Positions 9,264-17,625 are shown, counted from the stretch's first letter. The stretch is 64,000 nt of DNA from Brevibacillus reuszeri (GCF_002897295.1 NZ_BEXF01000018.1:1-64000); one strand, 5' to 3'. Notes: generated by a model not told the origin, from the sequence alone. Program-made: numbers and translations.

Positions 9264-11075
9264 TTACACGTCCTCTTCATCAAGCGCAGGTTCATCTGGC
9301 AGCCTGCCCCTTCTGACAAGACCCTCTAGCTGTTCGTTCGGGATTTTTAGGTTGTACGTCGTATCTTCCTGCTTTTTGGGAGGTGTTTCACCAAGCGCTT
9401 TTTTTCGCTCCTGTTGTTCCGACTCATCAAAAATCCGTGTACGCATCGTAGATCGATCACTTTCGGTGACGAGCCATTTCCTCTCTTTCCATTCTCGAAT
9501 CAAGCCCTTTGTATCCTCAAATCCTAGTTGCTTCAACTGCTGCTCCAGGACATGCTTGAGGAAAGCCACCTCCGTGTTGGCCCCCTGCGGGAACATTTTG
9601 CCCCAACAATTGATTGGATTGGAGTAGACCCCTTCGATGCGAAAATTGCTCTGATGCTGGATAATCAGCTGAACCATCAGTTTCCATGCTTTCAAGCCAA
9701 GGTCACGTTCCCCACTGATGGCTTCCTCCTGTTGGACAAGGAAATCAAGAATGGCGTCGAGACGGAGATTGAGATCCAACGCTCGGTTGGCCAAATCTGC
9801 CGCTGTCAGGAGAATGGCGTACTTCTTTGCGATCCGTGTACGAAATGGTGTATCCGGCAAAACTTCTGCACAGCGTTCCTGCCACTCCTGCCATGTCTCG
9901 TCTATGATGCCAAGCCCTTGGTCGAACAGGTATCGCACAAATGCTTCACCAGCATGACCGTAGTTGTGCTGGACAACCTCCCGAATCGCATCTGCATGGG
10001 GGGCTGACTTGGTCCACTCAATGCCTTTGAAATCGAAGGCTCTGACAGTCAAGCCGACATTGTGATTGGTTCGTTCAAAAATGGATAGCTCCCCTGTGGA
10101 AAGGACGACCAACGCCCACTGCCCTTGTTTGCGTTGTTGGATGGTATCTGTGAGGCGACCCTTTTCCTGGCCCGATGCCAACACATACAACATACTGGTC
10201 AAGGATGCTTCATTACTCATGGACAACTCGTCGAGGACGACGGGGATTCCAAAGTTACCTCCCAGCATATTGATCATCGAATTGCTCGTTGCGTTCCACG
10301 ATTTCACAAGCCCCTTCATTTTGAAGGCAGGCTTGCCAAAGATCGAAACTTCAAGAAAAGTTCCCGTTGTTTTACCTTTTGTACTTTTCCCACCTAAGTG
10401 AATGATCAGACTATCCACCTCATCGTACAGGTACGAAAGGTAGCCAACGATGGGTGAAGCAAACCCAGCAGACAACAAAAATTCCAGTGGTGCGTATCCG
10501 ATCACATGTTCCCGAACCATCTTCAACCATGTGGCGAGGTCGCCCTTGGGCTTTAGATTGTAGTTGCCATTTTCATTGTCATTGATGGCCTTGACTGTGT
10601 CGTTGGCGGAAATGATGCGGTGATGGCGAAAAACGAGCTGCTTTTGGTCGTCACGATGCCAGCCGACTTGATGGAAAACAGCTTTGTGTGGGGCACGTTT
10701 TTGCTGCTCACGTAAATAGGTGGCGATCACTTTGACAAACTCATGTGGAATGTCGACGCCCTTGCCCATGAGTTTGAGGAGTTCATTGGGAACGAGCTGA
10801 CCCATCCCAATCCGAAGCTCATGGTATGTTCCCTTGAACTTGTAGCAAAGATCAAGATGCACATCCTTGGTGTCCAGGTTCTGTACCGTCTGTTTGATAA
10901 ACAACGGCTCGCAGACTTTCGTAATGGTCTCTTCACCCGTTTTCTGGTCTGTTTTTTTCAGGAACAGCGCCTTGTTAGTTACGGTGAAATCCCCAAAGGA
11001 AAAGGTCTGGCTATTTTGGAGTGCTTCTTCCGTAATGTGGATGCGGTGGGATGACTTTTTCGGTTGGCTTGTCAT
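9264..11075 (-). CDS. DUF927-family ATPase/helicase-like protein
   Basis: A 603-residue protein resembling DUF927 P-loop proteins of phages, plasmids and integrative elements. The Walker A motif is GGKSTKGKTT (about 228-237) and the Walker B is PVVLDELS (about 278-285). The N-terminal third is a substrate or DNA-interaction region without a clear motif (..VFHQVGWH...). DUF927 proteins often accompany primase or TOPRIM functions, so a helicase or replication-initiation role for an excised element is likely but inferred. A counterpart at 27984-29801 occupies the same place in gene set B. The ATG has a GAAAGGAG site. The next gene is int2, 65 bases downstream on the same strand. Confidence 0.75.
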   Translation of the reverse strand: MTSQPKKSSHRIHITEEALQNSQTFSFGDFTVTNKALFLKKTDQKTGEETITKVCEPLFIKQTVQNLDTKDVHLDLCYKFKGTYHELRIGMGQLVPNELLKLMGKGVDIPHEFVKVIATYLREQQKRAPHKAVFHQVGWHRDDQKQLVFRHHRIISANDTVKAINDNENGNYNLKPKGDLATWLKMVREHVIGYAPLEFLLSAGFASPIVGYLSYLYDEVDSLIIHLGGKSTKGKTTGTFLEVSIFGKPAFKMKGLVKSWNATSNSMINMLGGNFGIPVVLDELSMSNEASLTSMLYVLASGQEKGRLTDTIQQRKQGQWALVVLSTGELSIFERTNHNVGLTVRAFDFKGIEWTKSAPHADAIREVVQHNYGHAGEAFVRYLFDQGLGIIDETWQEWQERCAEVLPDTPFRTRIAKKYAILLTAADLANRALDLNLRLDAILDFLVQQEEAISGERDLGLKAWKLMVQLIIQHQSNFRIEGVYSNPINCWGKMFPQGANTEVAFLKHVLEQQLKQLGFEDTKGLIREWKERKWLVTESDRSTMRTRIFDESEQQERKKALGETPPKKQEDTTYNLKIPNEQLEGLVRRGRLPDEPALDEEDV

Positions 11076-11253
11076 GTTTGACTCCTTTCCAGGGGGAGGA
11101 GGGGAGTACCCTCCCCTGGTTTACTGGTATACATGTCACCCCTACGGCATCAGGAACGATACCATTCCGAACGGTCACATATATAATTTCTGCTTGAAAT
11201 CTGATTCGTTCCATTTTTTGGGATATCATTCGCGCTAGGATCCACCAGAAGCA

Positions 11254-11922
11254 TCACTGATCCGAAACGCAAACTTCGAATCCACAAATCCGATCGAACT
11301 CTTGTAATGGTTTTATCTTCTTCTGGTAATCGAGGTATAGCTTGATCATCGGGATACTAGTGAACGTCAGGTCGCTATCAAAATAGTCCTCTGTCGGGAC
11401 TGGCGTGCTAAAGTCTATGCTATTGAGCATCTTGAGAAAGTTTTCACGCATTTTGTAAAACTCTTGCTCCGGGAGGAACCTTCTTGCTTCCGGTATCTCC
11501 CAAACGGCTGTCAGGGATTCGGGATCATACATAAGGGTAAGCGGTACCAATGGAAGCCCCTTTAGTGCCTGTTCGAGTTCATCAATCATTGCTAAGCGTT
11601 GTTCGGAAGTCAGCTGGTCAACAGGCTGTCCCTTGTAATCCATGAAATGGACCTCAATGAATGGGCGGTAATTTCTGTGGAAGTACTGGACTGCCTCGTT
11701 AAATGCCTCGTTTAAATCCTCATCATGAAAATCATCGAACATTTCAACGGGGTAGTCGGCCTTCATCTTCTCTTCCACGAGGTACTGGTCAACGAAATTC
11801 ATTAAAGATCCCATAGCCAAATCCTGATCCCTCATTGCTTCCTGCCCCACCTTTGGTACTACCACTGGATGTTGAACCCCGAATGCTTTTGCTTGAATGC
11901 GGTTGTTTACTTGATTCATCAT
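11254..11922 (-). CDS. Hypothetical protein, 222 aa
   Basis: No family recognised. The protein is acidic and soluble with no membrane segment. It is rich in Tyr, Phe and Glu (for example YFHRNYRPFIEVHFMDYKG), and a proline-rich stretch follows (LVPLTLMYDPESLTAVWEIPE). The start was placed at the first of two adjacent ATGs because a GGAGG site sits 7 bases upstream. It is the first gene of the minus-strand run toward DUF927 and int2. It is divergent from the ArgR-like gene, and the 260-base gap between them holds two perfect dyads. It has no counterpart in set B that I can see. Confidence 0.7.
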   Translation of the reverse strand: MMNQVNNRIQAKAFGVQHPVVVPKVGQEAMRDQDLAMGSLMNFVDQYLVEEKMKADYPVEMFDDFHDEDLNEAFNEAVQYFHRNYRPFIEVHFMDYKGQPVDQLTSEQRLAMIDELEQALKGLPLVPLTLMYDPESLTAVWEIPEARRFLPEQEFYKMRENFLKMLNSIDFSTPVPTEDYFDSDLTFTSIPMIKLYLDYQKKIKPLQEFDRICGFEVCVSDQ

Positions 11923-11965
11923 GAACATTACCTCCATTTTTCTGATGCGGTTATTGGCGTTTAAC

Positions 11966-12029
11966 CTAAGATCATCTTAGCATTTTGAATTTTATACAGA
12001 CACTTTCGCATGTTATAGTTCATATAACA
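11966..12029. promoter_or_regulatory. Divergent operator region with two perfect dyads
   Basis: CTAAGATCATCTTAG (11966-11980, palindrome around a central C) and TGTTATA-N5-TATAACA (12011-12029) lie between the divergent hypothetical gene and the argR-like gene. They are plausible binding sites for the ArgR-like protein or another repressor. Neither matches a classical ARG box closely. Confidence 0.5.
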
Positions 12030-12188
12030 GGAATCAACAACAGAAATATGCTATGATCCATACTGTATATGAATACTCTATCGAACTAGGGAGTAATCCC
12101 TCCCGACACTTCGGACTTTCATTCATTCCATCGAAAAGGGTGTCAACGGTTTTTTTCAAAGTTTTTAATTGTTTTTAGGAGGGGTAGT

Positions 12189-12713
12189 ATGGCCCGCGTA
12201 CGTTCTTCACTATCTGACAGGAATAAAAGGCATGAAGCGATTGAAAGCCTTGTTGACTCAAGGAAAATTACTTCTCATCGGTATCTCGGTGAGATTCTCC
12301 GTGAGAGAGGAATCCATGTTACCCAGCCAACACTTTCGCGAGATTTAGAAGAGCTTAGTATTCAAAAAAATCCTGACACCAAGCGGTACGAACTATCAAA
12401 GAAAAAGGACGCTCTGAAAGAAAAGCTTACAAAAATCATTGATGACAGCCATGCGGCCTTGATGAGACCAACGTATAGCACGAGGATTTTCAAGGTAGAT
12501 CCTGAGTATTCACATATATTCGCCATCACCCTTGAGAAATTCTTGATGAAGAAAGGGTTGGAAGTGGGGATCTTTGTGGGGCCAACTGGTTCGGTCTTGC
12601 TTTCCTTTCCAAAAGAGGCAAAAAAGCTTTTAAATCAGGCTATACGAGAACTAAGTGTTCCTGAAAGGTCAATGACTAGCGAGGACGGCGAGGACGATTC
12701 CGAAGAAATTTGA
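12189..12713 (+). CDS. ArgR/AhrC-like DNA-binding protein without arginine motif
   Basis: A 174-residue protein with an ArgR-type winged helix at about 14-75 (I.SLVDSRKITSHRYLGEIL, then the recognition segment TQPTLSRDLEEL). A C-terminal domain of ArgR size follows. The usual arginine-binding signature (a Gly-Asp-Asp turn) is absent; the equivalent region reads VGPTGSVLLSFPKEAKKLL, so arginine control is doubtful. An acidic tail (EDGEDDSEE) extends past the normal end. Genuine ArgR is an accessory factor of Xer recombination at cer-type sites in E. coli. In an island with five Xer-like recombinases this homologue could serve as an architectural protein. A strong AGGAGGGG site fixes the start. 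Confidence 0.75.
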   Translation: MARVRSSLSDRNKRHEAIESLVDSRKITSHRYLGEILRERGIHVTQPTLSRDLEELSIQKNPDTKRYELSKKKDALKEKLTKIIDDSHAALMRPTYSTRIFKVDPEYSHIFAITLEKFLMKKGLEVGIFVGPTGSVLLSFPKEAKKLLNQAIRELSVPERSMTSEDGEDDSEEI

Positions 12714-12723
12714 TCCTGCTTAT

Positions 12724-12768
12724 TCTCCTCTATCCCACTGTGGAGGATAGAGGAGAGATTTTATTTTT
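12724..12768. terminator. Bidirectional terminator between argR-like and RHH genes
   Basis: TCTCCTCTATCC pairs perfectly with GGATAGAGGAGA around a 9-base loop. A T-rich tract follows on the plus strand. It also overlaps the 3' end of the convergent RHH gene. Confidence 0.85.
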
Positions 12769-13228
12769 TGGCGGAGAGATATTGCCGTATTGATTTGTTC
12801 ACCAACCAACTGTAGCTGGGGATGTACCGTTCCTTTTTCAGCTTTTCCATCGTCTCGATCAACTCTCGATCCACGTAGACCGTTAGCTTTTTATGCTGCT
12901 CATGAAAATCGGGCCGTTTTTGCAACCCAGGGTAGGAAGGGGAGGCATGAGCAATTCCAGTGATTTTTGACGTTCCACGTTCTGAAAAGCCCTGCCTAGA
13001 CTGGCCCTTTGGATTTCGTCTGCTGCGACTCTCTTCTGCTGGTACAAAAAGATCCGCATCCTCTTCTTCCCAGCCATCTTCCATTTCCTCGCCTTCGCTT
13101 TTGTCTGGAACCCAGTCATTGTTTACGTGGTGTTCATTCCCCCAGTTGATCCCATGCGTAGCTCCTTCTTGTTGATTACTGTTTTGTGTCTTTGTGAAGT
13201 TCCAATTCCGTTTGCGTCGTTCAAACAT
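12761..13228 (-). CDS. Ribbon-helix-helix DNA-binding protein (set A)
   Basis: A 155-residue protein. The long N-terminal part is hydrophilic, Asn/Glu/Ser-rich and probably disordered. The last 45 residues look like an RHH fold (LTVYVDRELIETMEKLKKE...WLVNKSIRQYLSAKK). Plasmid and phage RHH repressors have this architecture. It parallels the RHH protein at 36180-36677 in set B, where a disordered N-terminus also precedes the RHH. The ATG at 13228 was chosen because GGAGGAATTGAG lies directly before it; an upstream ATG lacks a site. Three GTCGAC words in the promoter are a likely autoregulatory operator. Confidence 0.65.
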   Translation of the reverse strand: MFERRKRNWNFTKTQNSNQQEGATHGINWGNEHHVNNDWVPDKSEGEEMEDGWEEEDADLFVPAEESRSRRNPKGQSRQGFSERGTSKITGIAHASPSYPGLQKRPDFHEQHKKLTVYVDRELIETMEKLKKERYIPSYSWLVNKSIRQYLSAKK

Positions 13229-13256
13229 CTCAATTCCTCCATGACGTTGGTATGTA

Positions 13257-13280
13257 GTCGACACCGACGTCGACGTCGAC
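13257..13280. promoter_or_regulatory. Tandem GTCGAC operator upstream of RHH gene
   Basis: Three copies of the palindrome GTCGAC (13257, 13269, 13275) sit about 30-50 bases upstream of the RHH start codon. RHH repressors typically bind tandem short palindromes in their own promoters. Confidence 0.5.
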
Positions 13281-13378
13281 TTTATGAAATGTTTCTATCT
13301 ACGTGAAATCAAAAAAAAAGAGGGCAAACACCGTCTGCCCATGTATCCCGCCAAATGTACCAGCCGGGACTCATCCGT

Positions 13379-13516
13379 TTACTGCAACAATGTGTGTAGA
13401 TCTTCCGCAAGAAGCCCGTGCTCGTTCGCTACCTGAGCAATGGCTTCGTCCCTACTCATTCCATCAAGGACTCGTTCCGCTATGTCCCAGATCACAGCTT
13501 GAAGAACTGGATGCAT
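13379..13516 (-). CDS. Small hypothetical protein, 45 aa
   Basis: A short gene with a strong AAAGGAGG site nine bases before its ATG. It lies directly downstream of the DUF960 gene on the same strand. The predicted protein is amphipathic and helical (VIWDIAERVLDGMSRDEAIAQ, then HGLLAEDLHTLL), without Cys or a membrane span. It looks like a small helical regulator or antidote. The set B locus has a different small gene (32604-32684) at the equivalent place. Function unknown. Confidence 0.55.
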   Translation of the reverse strand: MHPVLQAVIWDIAERVLDGMSRDEAIAQVANEHGLLAEDLHTLLQ

Positions 13517-13560
13517 GCCTGATTCCTCCTTTCCAAATGTGGTGTTTCGCGTTTACCGCC

Positions 13561-13887
13561 TCAGTATTCCTCCGCTAGTAGAGCTGTACTGTACTCCCCC
13601 GAATCGATGATCCAAACCGTAACTCCGATCGCTAGATTCTCGGTATGATCCACGTAAATCACTTCCTCATGGAAAGGCTGTTCCTGTCGGTTCAGTACCT
13701 TCTGCAACGGCTCCCCGTCTACCCATTCAGCCGAAAGTTCAAAGATTTGGAGGTGATCCAACTGATCTCCCCGTACCTGCCGTTTCTCAAGGATGCTCCA
13801 CAGCATCCGCTGTAATTCAATCGGCACGACTTCATTGACCCCACGTGTCACGTATCTGTCCGTTGAAAACATTTTCCGCGCTTCCAT
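13561..13887 (-). CDS. DUF960-family protein
   Basis: A 108-residue protein with the DUF960 hallmark N-terminus (RYVTRGVNEVVPIELQ, then LWSILEKR) and the downstream FELSAEW and VDHTENLAIGVTVWI. The family is common in Firmicute integrative and conjugative elements and phages, with no defined activity. A close paralogue lies at 32697-33023, also immediately after radC-like. Its start is two bases beyond the radC-like stop, so they are probably translationally coupled. Confidence 0.8.
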   Translation of the reverse strand: MEARKMFSTDRYVTRGVNEVVPIELQRMLWSILEKRQVRGDQLDHLQIFELSAEWVDGEPLQKVLNRQEQPFHEEVIYVDHTENLAIGVTVWIIDSGEYSTALLAEEY

Positions 13888-13889
13888 CT

Positions 13890-14369
13890 TTACATGTACC
13901 CCTTTTCCTTTAGGCTTACGTAGGCACCCTCTACTCCCACCACAATGTGATCCAAAACAGTGATGCCCAGCAGTTCACCAGCTTCTTGAAGTCTTTTTGT
14001 TACTTCAATGTCTTCTCTGCTGGGAGTAGGGTCGCCGCTCGGATGGGAATGCGCTACAATGATGGATGCCGAATTGGAGAGAATCGCGATCTTAAATGTC
14101 TCACGGGGATGTACGATGGAAGCATCCAGTGAACCAACTGAAACCGTGTGAATAGCTGTTGGCTCATTTTTGGTATTCAGGCAGAGCAACAAGAACTGTT
14201 CCCGATCCGTTGCATCCAGAAACTGCCGAAATAGTCCTGCAGCATCGCTAGCCATTCTGATTCGTCTTTGCGGGTACAGGAGACTAGACTCCCGTACCAT
14301 TTTTACCGAGACAATGCTGACTCGCTTAGCTGGTGTATGTCCTGTTTCAGTTACCACCGTATCGTTCAT
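13890..14369 (-). CDS. RadC-like JAB/MPN domain protein
   Basis: A 159-residue protein consisting essentially of the RadC/JAB domain. The JAMM metal-binding signature is HSHPSGDPTPSRED with an upstream Glu, and QRRIRMASDAAGLFRQFL marks the RadC family. The N-terminal helix-hairpin-helix of chromosomal RadC (about 225 aa) is absent, which is typical of the short versions on mobile elements. Exact function is unknown despite the DNA-repair name. The start is fixed by GGAGG seven bases before ATG 14369. The set B paralogue is at 33028-33489. Confidence 0.85.
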   Translation of the reverse strand: MNDTVVTETGHTPAKRVSIVSVKMVRESSLLYPQRRIRMASDAAGLFRQFLDATDREQFLLLCLNTKNEPTAIHTVSVGSLDASIVHPRETFKIAILSNSASIIVAHSHPSGDPTPSREDIEVTKRLQEAGELLGITVLDHIVVGVEGAYVSLKEKGYM

Positions 14370-14440
14370 ATGTTCTCCTCCCATTTCTGAGAAAAAGGGA
14401 CTCCCCAAAACAGCGAGCTCCTAGTTCATTGTCTTTTCAA

Positions 14441-14686
14441 CTACTCCTCAAGAAATCGCTGTATTTCAATCGCTTCTTTCATTTCGCGAATGCGTTTATT
14501 CGCCAGTTCGTCCAGTATCACCCGCACTCTGTCGATGTTGACTTGAATTTCTCCGCCTTCACACTCGATTTTCCGAATGAACAGCAGTCCGTTCATGACA
14601 TACAAGATGCGTCTATCTTCAAGGTACAGCGGGTATCCTCCTTTTAACTCCCGCTTGAACTCCCGAATCAACTCTTCTTTGTTCAT
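14441..14686 (-). CDS. Hypothetical protein, 81 aa
   Basis: No family recognised. A small charged protein with a beta-rich middle (YPLYLEDRRILYVMNGLLFI) and a long amphipathic C-terminal helix. Its ATG overlaps the stop of the 146-residue gene (ATGA), so the two are translationally coupled. No counterpart is apparent in set B. Confidence 0.6.
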   Translation of the reverse strand: MNKEELIREFKRELKGGYPLYLEDRRILYVMNGLLFIRKIECEGGEIQVNIDRVRVILDELANKRIREMKEAIEIQRFLEE

Positions 14687-15123
14687 CTTCCTTCCCCCGT
14701 CCCTTGAAAAATAGCATCTCTTTCAGCCTGTTCTTCCAGCCAGGTTTTCATTTCATCGTCCGTTACAGCTTCAAGAGGAAGGTATAAGGCCATCGCGTAC
14801 TCATTGGTGTAAATGACCACTACCTTGTACCAGCACTCGCCGTTCCGTTCTACCTTCTCTACAAACTCCGGCAGGCTTCCTAGTAAACCTTCACGATTGC
14901 GCTCCAGTCCCACCACGGACAAATCCCGTAGATTGTCGCCTTTCTCCAAGACAACCATGAAGCCGTACATGTCCAACGTGAAATCTTCGTCCAAACCGTC
15001 GAAGTCAAAAGCTTCTTTTAGTCCGTGAAACTCTTCCTTCAAGTAGGAAGTAAACGCATATGAAAACACCCGCGCCTGTCGCAGCAGTCGTACATCCTGA
15101 ATGGTTTTGATTGTCCGCATCAT
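14683..15123 (-). CDS. Conserved hypothetical of the element (146 aa)
   Basis: A soluble acidic protein. Its characteristic core is FDFDGLDEDFTLDMYGFMVV, followed by LEKGDNLRDLS and YKVVVIYTNEYAMALYLPLE. The paralogue at 33486-33890 shares this core nearly residue for residue and also sits directly upstream of the radC-like gene or one gene away. This makes the pair a stable module of the island. GGAGGG lies just before the start. Function unknown. Confidence 0.75.
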   Translation of the reverse strand: MMRTIKTIQDVRLLRQARVFSYAFTSYLKEEFHGLKEAFDFDGLDEDFTLDMYGFMVVLEKGDNLRDLSVVGLERNREGLLGSLPEFVEKVERNGECWYKVVVIYTNEYAMALYLPLEAVTDDEMKTWLEEQAERDAIFQGTGEGR

Positions 15124-15145
15124 TTATCCCTCCAGAAATGAAAAA

Positions 15146-15180
15146 GGGACTCCCCGTCTGCCGTAGCAGAAGGAAATCCC
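15146..15180 (-). terminator. Terminator-like stem-loop
   Basis: On the minus strand GGGA...TCCC encloses a tighter TCTGC-TACG-GCAGA hairpin and is followed by TTTTT. It lies between the 48-residue membrane protein gene and the 146-residue gene, so it would attenuate transcription between them. Confidence 0.55.
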
Positions 15181-15209
15181 CGTTATTCGTTGGAAAATCA
15201 GTTGATTGA

Positions 15210-15356
15210 TTATTGCCAGAAAGTACGGAACAGCCATTTTCGAATGGCGACTCCGGCAATTCCACCGACAGTCACTGCCACCATGAAATCAATGTCGCTG
15301 AACATCCAGCAGATAGCACCAATAACAGCTCCACCTATCGCCCATTTTACAATCAT
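15210..15356 (-). CDS. Small membrane protein, 48 aa
   Basis: A short frame with an AGAAGGGG site before ATG 15356. It encodes two hydrophobic segments (WAIGGAVIGAICWMF and FMVAVTVGGIAGVAI) separated by the acidic turn SDID and a basic end (RKWLFRTFWQ), consistent with a two-span membrane microprotein. It lies between the 162-residue anchored protein and the 146-residue gene on the same strand. No family recognised; holin-like or element-maintenance roles are possible but unproven. Confidence 0.6.
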   Translation of the reverse strand: MIVKWAIGGAVIGAICWMFSDIDFMVAVTVGGIAGVAIRKWLFRTFWQ

Positions 15357-15407
15357 TTTCGTTTTCCCCTTCTCTTTGTATTTGCGTTCATTTGTTACTC
15401 GCGATGA

Positions 15408-15896
15408 TTAACTATTATTAATTTGGTTAGTCGCTTGACGAATGGTCTCGTAATCATTGAAGGTTTTCCTCAAAAACATGACAGCCTCCATTTCTCCAAG
15501 AAGGAATCCGTCTACTGCCACGTAGGAAACCTCAAAGGTGCCATTATCCAAAAGCTCGAACTTGAGTTGCAACTCGTAGTTTTCCAGTTCCGAGTAGTAC
15601 AAACCAGAAAACTCTACGAATTTCTTCCCGTTCGATTCGCTGAACGTCCACTTTGGCTCCGAGTGCAAGTACTCTAGCACCTCACCCAGTGGTTCGGTGG
15701 AGTATTGCTGGAGCGAACTAGCTTTAATGGCCTCCACATACTTTTTGCCTGGTTCAACAGCTTCTTCAATTTTCCCCTGTACATCTACTCCCATCCATGA
15801 AGCGATGAACCACACCGCTAGGACGATGATCCCCAGACTCGTCATGAAGCTGTAGAATTTGTTCATGCCGTTGAGGATCTTTTTACCTACTCCCAT
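15408..15896 (-). CDS. Membrane-anchored hypothetical protein, 162 aa
   Basis: One N-terminal membrane span (SLGIIVLAVWFIASWMGV, about 19-36) precedes an extracytoplasmic or cytoplasmic soluble domain of about 120 residues with alternating beta-strands (YELQLKFELLDNGTFEVSYV). There is no lipobox and no typical signal cleavage site. It is the first minus-strand gene divergent from the XRE regulator and may be controlled through the shared intergenic operator. No family recognised. Confidence 0.65.
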   Translation of the reverse strand: MGVGKKILNGMNKFYSFMTSLGIIVLAVWFIASWMGVDVQGKIEEAVEPGKKYVEAIKASSLQQYSTEPLGEVLEYLHSEPKWTFSESNGKKFVEFSGLYYSELENYELQLKFELLDNGTFEVSYVAVDGFLLGEMEAVMFLRKTFNDYETIRQATNQINNS

Positions 15897-16023
15897 TCCT
15901 TGTACATCCTCCCTTGATGACTTTTGGCCTATCTAAACGTTTTTTCATTAGTTGTCGGAACATAGATGATTTCATCGAATCTAGTAGAATCTTCCTATAT
16001 TATCTTATAGATGTTAATTGGTA

Positions 16024-16049
16024 GTCAATTACTATTTATAGTGTGTGTA
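16024..16049. promoter_or_regulatory. Conserved operator/promoter block upstream of XRE gene (set A)
   Basis: A 26-base block centred on the palindrome ACTATTTATAGT (16031-16042) is repeated exactly at 34769-34794, in front of the second XRE gene. The surrounding DNA is otherwise only loosely alike. This is expected for a binding site of the XRE repressor in a divergent promoter. Confidence 0.7.
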
Positions 16050-16093
16050 AATGGTTTTTACCCTCTAGTACGCTTGTCTAGAGGTGGTACCAA

Positions 16094-16447
16094 ATGGAAG
16101 AGAGCACAAAACAACTTGCAAAAATGCTAGGTGAACGTATCCGCAGTCTTCGTCTGGAACAGGGACTCAGCCAGGAACAACTCGGTGAGCGCTCTGGACT
16201 GCACACCAACTACATTGGTCAAATTGAGCGGGGGGAGAAGAACCTTACCCTCGAAACCTTGCTAAAAATTGCCCGTAGCTTGGGGACTTCTTTGGAGCAG
16301 CTCCTGCATTCCGTAGATCCGCTCAATGTTCAAACCCCTCTTGGGCAAATTGTCGTCATGCTCTCTGAACGTCCTGTGGCCGACCAAACCCTTGTTTTAG
16401 CGTTGATGAAAACGGTTTTTTCATGGGAAGAAGAAAAGCGGAAGTAA
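16094..16447 (+). CDS. XRE-family transcriptional regulator (set A)
   Basis: A 117-residue repressor-type protein. The N-terminal HTH_3 domain (about 10-70) has the classic signature LRLEQGLSQEQLGERSGLHTN, then IERGEKNLTLETLLKIA. The C-terminal 45 residues are short and helical, with no peptidase or LexA-like domain. It is the only plus-strand gene in its neighbourhood and is transcribed away from the 15408 gene across a palindromic operator. It probably keeps the element's minus-strand genes quiet, as in integrative elements and satellites. The paralogue at 34838-35179 has the same operator. Confidence 0.88.
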   Translation: MEESTKQLAKMLGERIRSLRLEQGLSQEQLGERSGLHTNYIGQIERGEKNLTLETLLKIARSLGTSLEQLLHSVDPLNVQTPLGQIVVMLSERPVADQTLVLALMKTVFSWEEEKRK

Positions 16448-16448
16448 G

Positions 16449-16730
16449 TCACAGTGGACTTTCTTCCGCTTGTTTGTTTGCCGAGGGAAATTGGCAGGCG
16501 AGAACGGTCATTTCCCAGCGTACCGCAAAAATCTCCCTGCGCAGCTTTTCTTCCCGTTGTTGAATCCATTCGCACACTTCCTTGAGTGTATCCTGGCATG
16601 CTTCTCCCCGTTGTTTGTACAGCATCTCATCCTTTAAGAGAGACATTGCTTTCTCGCATGTCCTTACACTCCGTACTAGCGTATCCTCCTTGCCAACAAG
16701 CTCTTCGTATTTTTCCTGTACGCCATTCAT
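16449..16730 (-). CDS. Hypothetical coiled-coil protein, 93 aa (set A)
   Basis: A short, highly charged helical protein (EKYEELVGKEDTLVRSVRTCE, later QQREEKLRREIFAV) with coiled-coil character. The gene at 33892-34152 encodes a recognisable relative with the same pattern (a Lys/Gln-Glu-Asp segment, T-C-E, then LRRE). It follows the recombinase at 16750 at a 19-base interval with an AAGGAGGG site and converges with the XRE gene with no gap. Function unknown. Confidence 0.65.
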   Translation of the reverse strand: MNGVQEKYEELVGKEDTLVRSVRTCEKAMSLLKDEMLYKQRGEACQDTLKEVCEWIQQREEKLRREIFAVRWEMTVLACQFPSANKQAEESPL

Positions 16731-16749
16731 AGAATCCCTCCTTTACCAT

Positions 16750-17625
16750 CTACAGCAAGGCTACAGCCTGCTCTTTGTCCTGTCTGCTGGTGTTGATGTA
16801 GTAGTGCGCTGTCGTCTGGATGTGAGCGTGGCCTGCCAGCTTGCTGACCGTCGTGAGCGGCACGCCTCTCTTGAGCAAGCGGGAGCAGAAGGTGTGGCGA
16901 AATTTGTGCGGGTACAGTTTGAAGCCGAGCTGCCTCTCCAAGCCTTCCAGGAGCGTGTTGACCGCGTCCTTGTTGAGCTTCTCGGCTCGTTGACTGAGCA
17001 AGAGGTAGGGACTGTCCCTGTGCTTGTTTGCCTGCCGTTCTGACCGGATGTACTCTTTGATTAGATCAACTAGATCAGGCCGAAGTGGTATCTCACGATA
17101 CTTGCCTCCTTTACCTGTTACCCTGAGCGAATTAGTGAGGTAGTCCAGATCATGAAGCTGAATTCCGCACAGCTCACTTACACGAACGCCTGTGTACAGC
17201 AGCAGCCAAACAATGAGATGGTTCCGCAGGCTGACTTTACTCCTGTCCTGAACGAAAAATAGGAGCTGATTGACCTCCTGCTCGGTGAACACCTCCACTT
17301 CACCCTCGCTACCTGCTGCCACCTTGATCCTGTCTTTGCGTAGCGTGACGACTTGTTCAGTGGTCATCTTACGGTCGATCAGGAACAGGTTGAACGCCTG
17401 TAGCGAGTTGATCTTCTTGTTGATCGTGGCAACCGCGTACTTGTTTTCCATTAGGTGGCTTTTGTAGCTGGAGACGTAGAATCGTTTCAGATCCGTTAGC
17501 TGCTCCACGCCCATCCCCTCAAGGAACACACAAAACCCTTTCACGTCGCCCACGTAGGATTCAATCGTTTTTTGCGCGATTCCTATCTCGACAAGATACT
17601 GTTCGAACTGCTGAATCACATCCAT
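16750..17625 (-). CDS. Tyrosine recombinase (int3, set A)
   Basis: A 291-residue tyrosine recombinase of a second subtype, closely related to 35186-36061 and distant from int1, int2 and int4. The core-binding domain is at about 1-95. The catalytic residues are Arg148 (TGVRVSE), Lys about 173 (TGKGGK), His240/Arg243 (HKFRHTF), His266 (LAGHAH) and Tyr275 or Tyr276 (AHYYINTS), all present. ATG 17625 was chosen over a TTG two codons upstream because AGGAGG lies nine bases before it. The 5' end overlaps the upstream small gene. It probably catalyses integration or excision of the set A element or resolves multimers. Confidence 0.9.
   Translation of the reverse strand: MDVIQQFEQYLVEIGIAQKTIESYVGDVKGFCVFLEGMGVEQLTDLKRFYVSSYKSHLMENKYAVATINKKINSLQAFNLFLIDRKMTTEQVVTLRKDRIKVAAGSEGEVEVFTEQEVNQLLFFVQDRSKVSLRNHLIVWLLLYTGVRVSELCGIQLHDLDYLTNSLRVTGKGGKYREIPLRPDLVDLIKEYIRSERQANKHRDSPYLLLSQRAEKLNKDAVNTLLEGLERQLGFKLYPHKFRHTFCSRLLKRGVPLTTVSKLAGHAHIQTTAHYYINTSRQDKEQAVALL

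Noticed and set aside
13303..13578. 91-codon plus-strand frame
   Set aside because: Antisense to the better supported 45-residue gene with a strong ribosome site.
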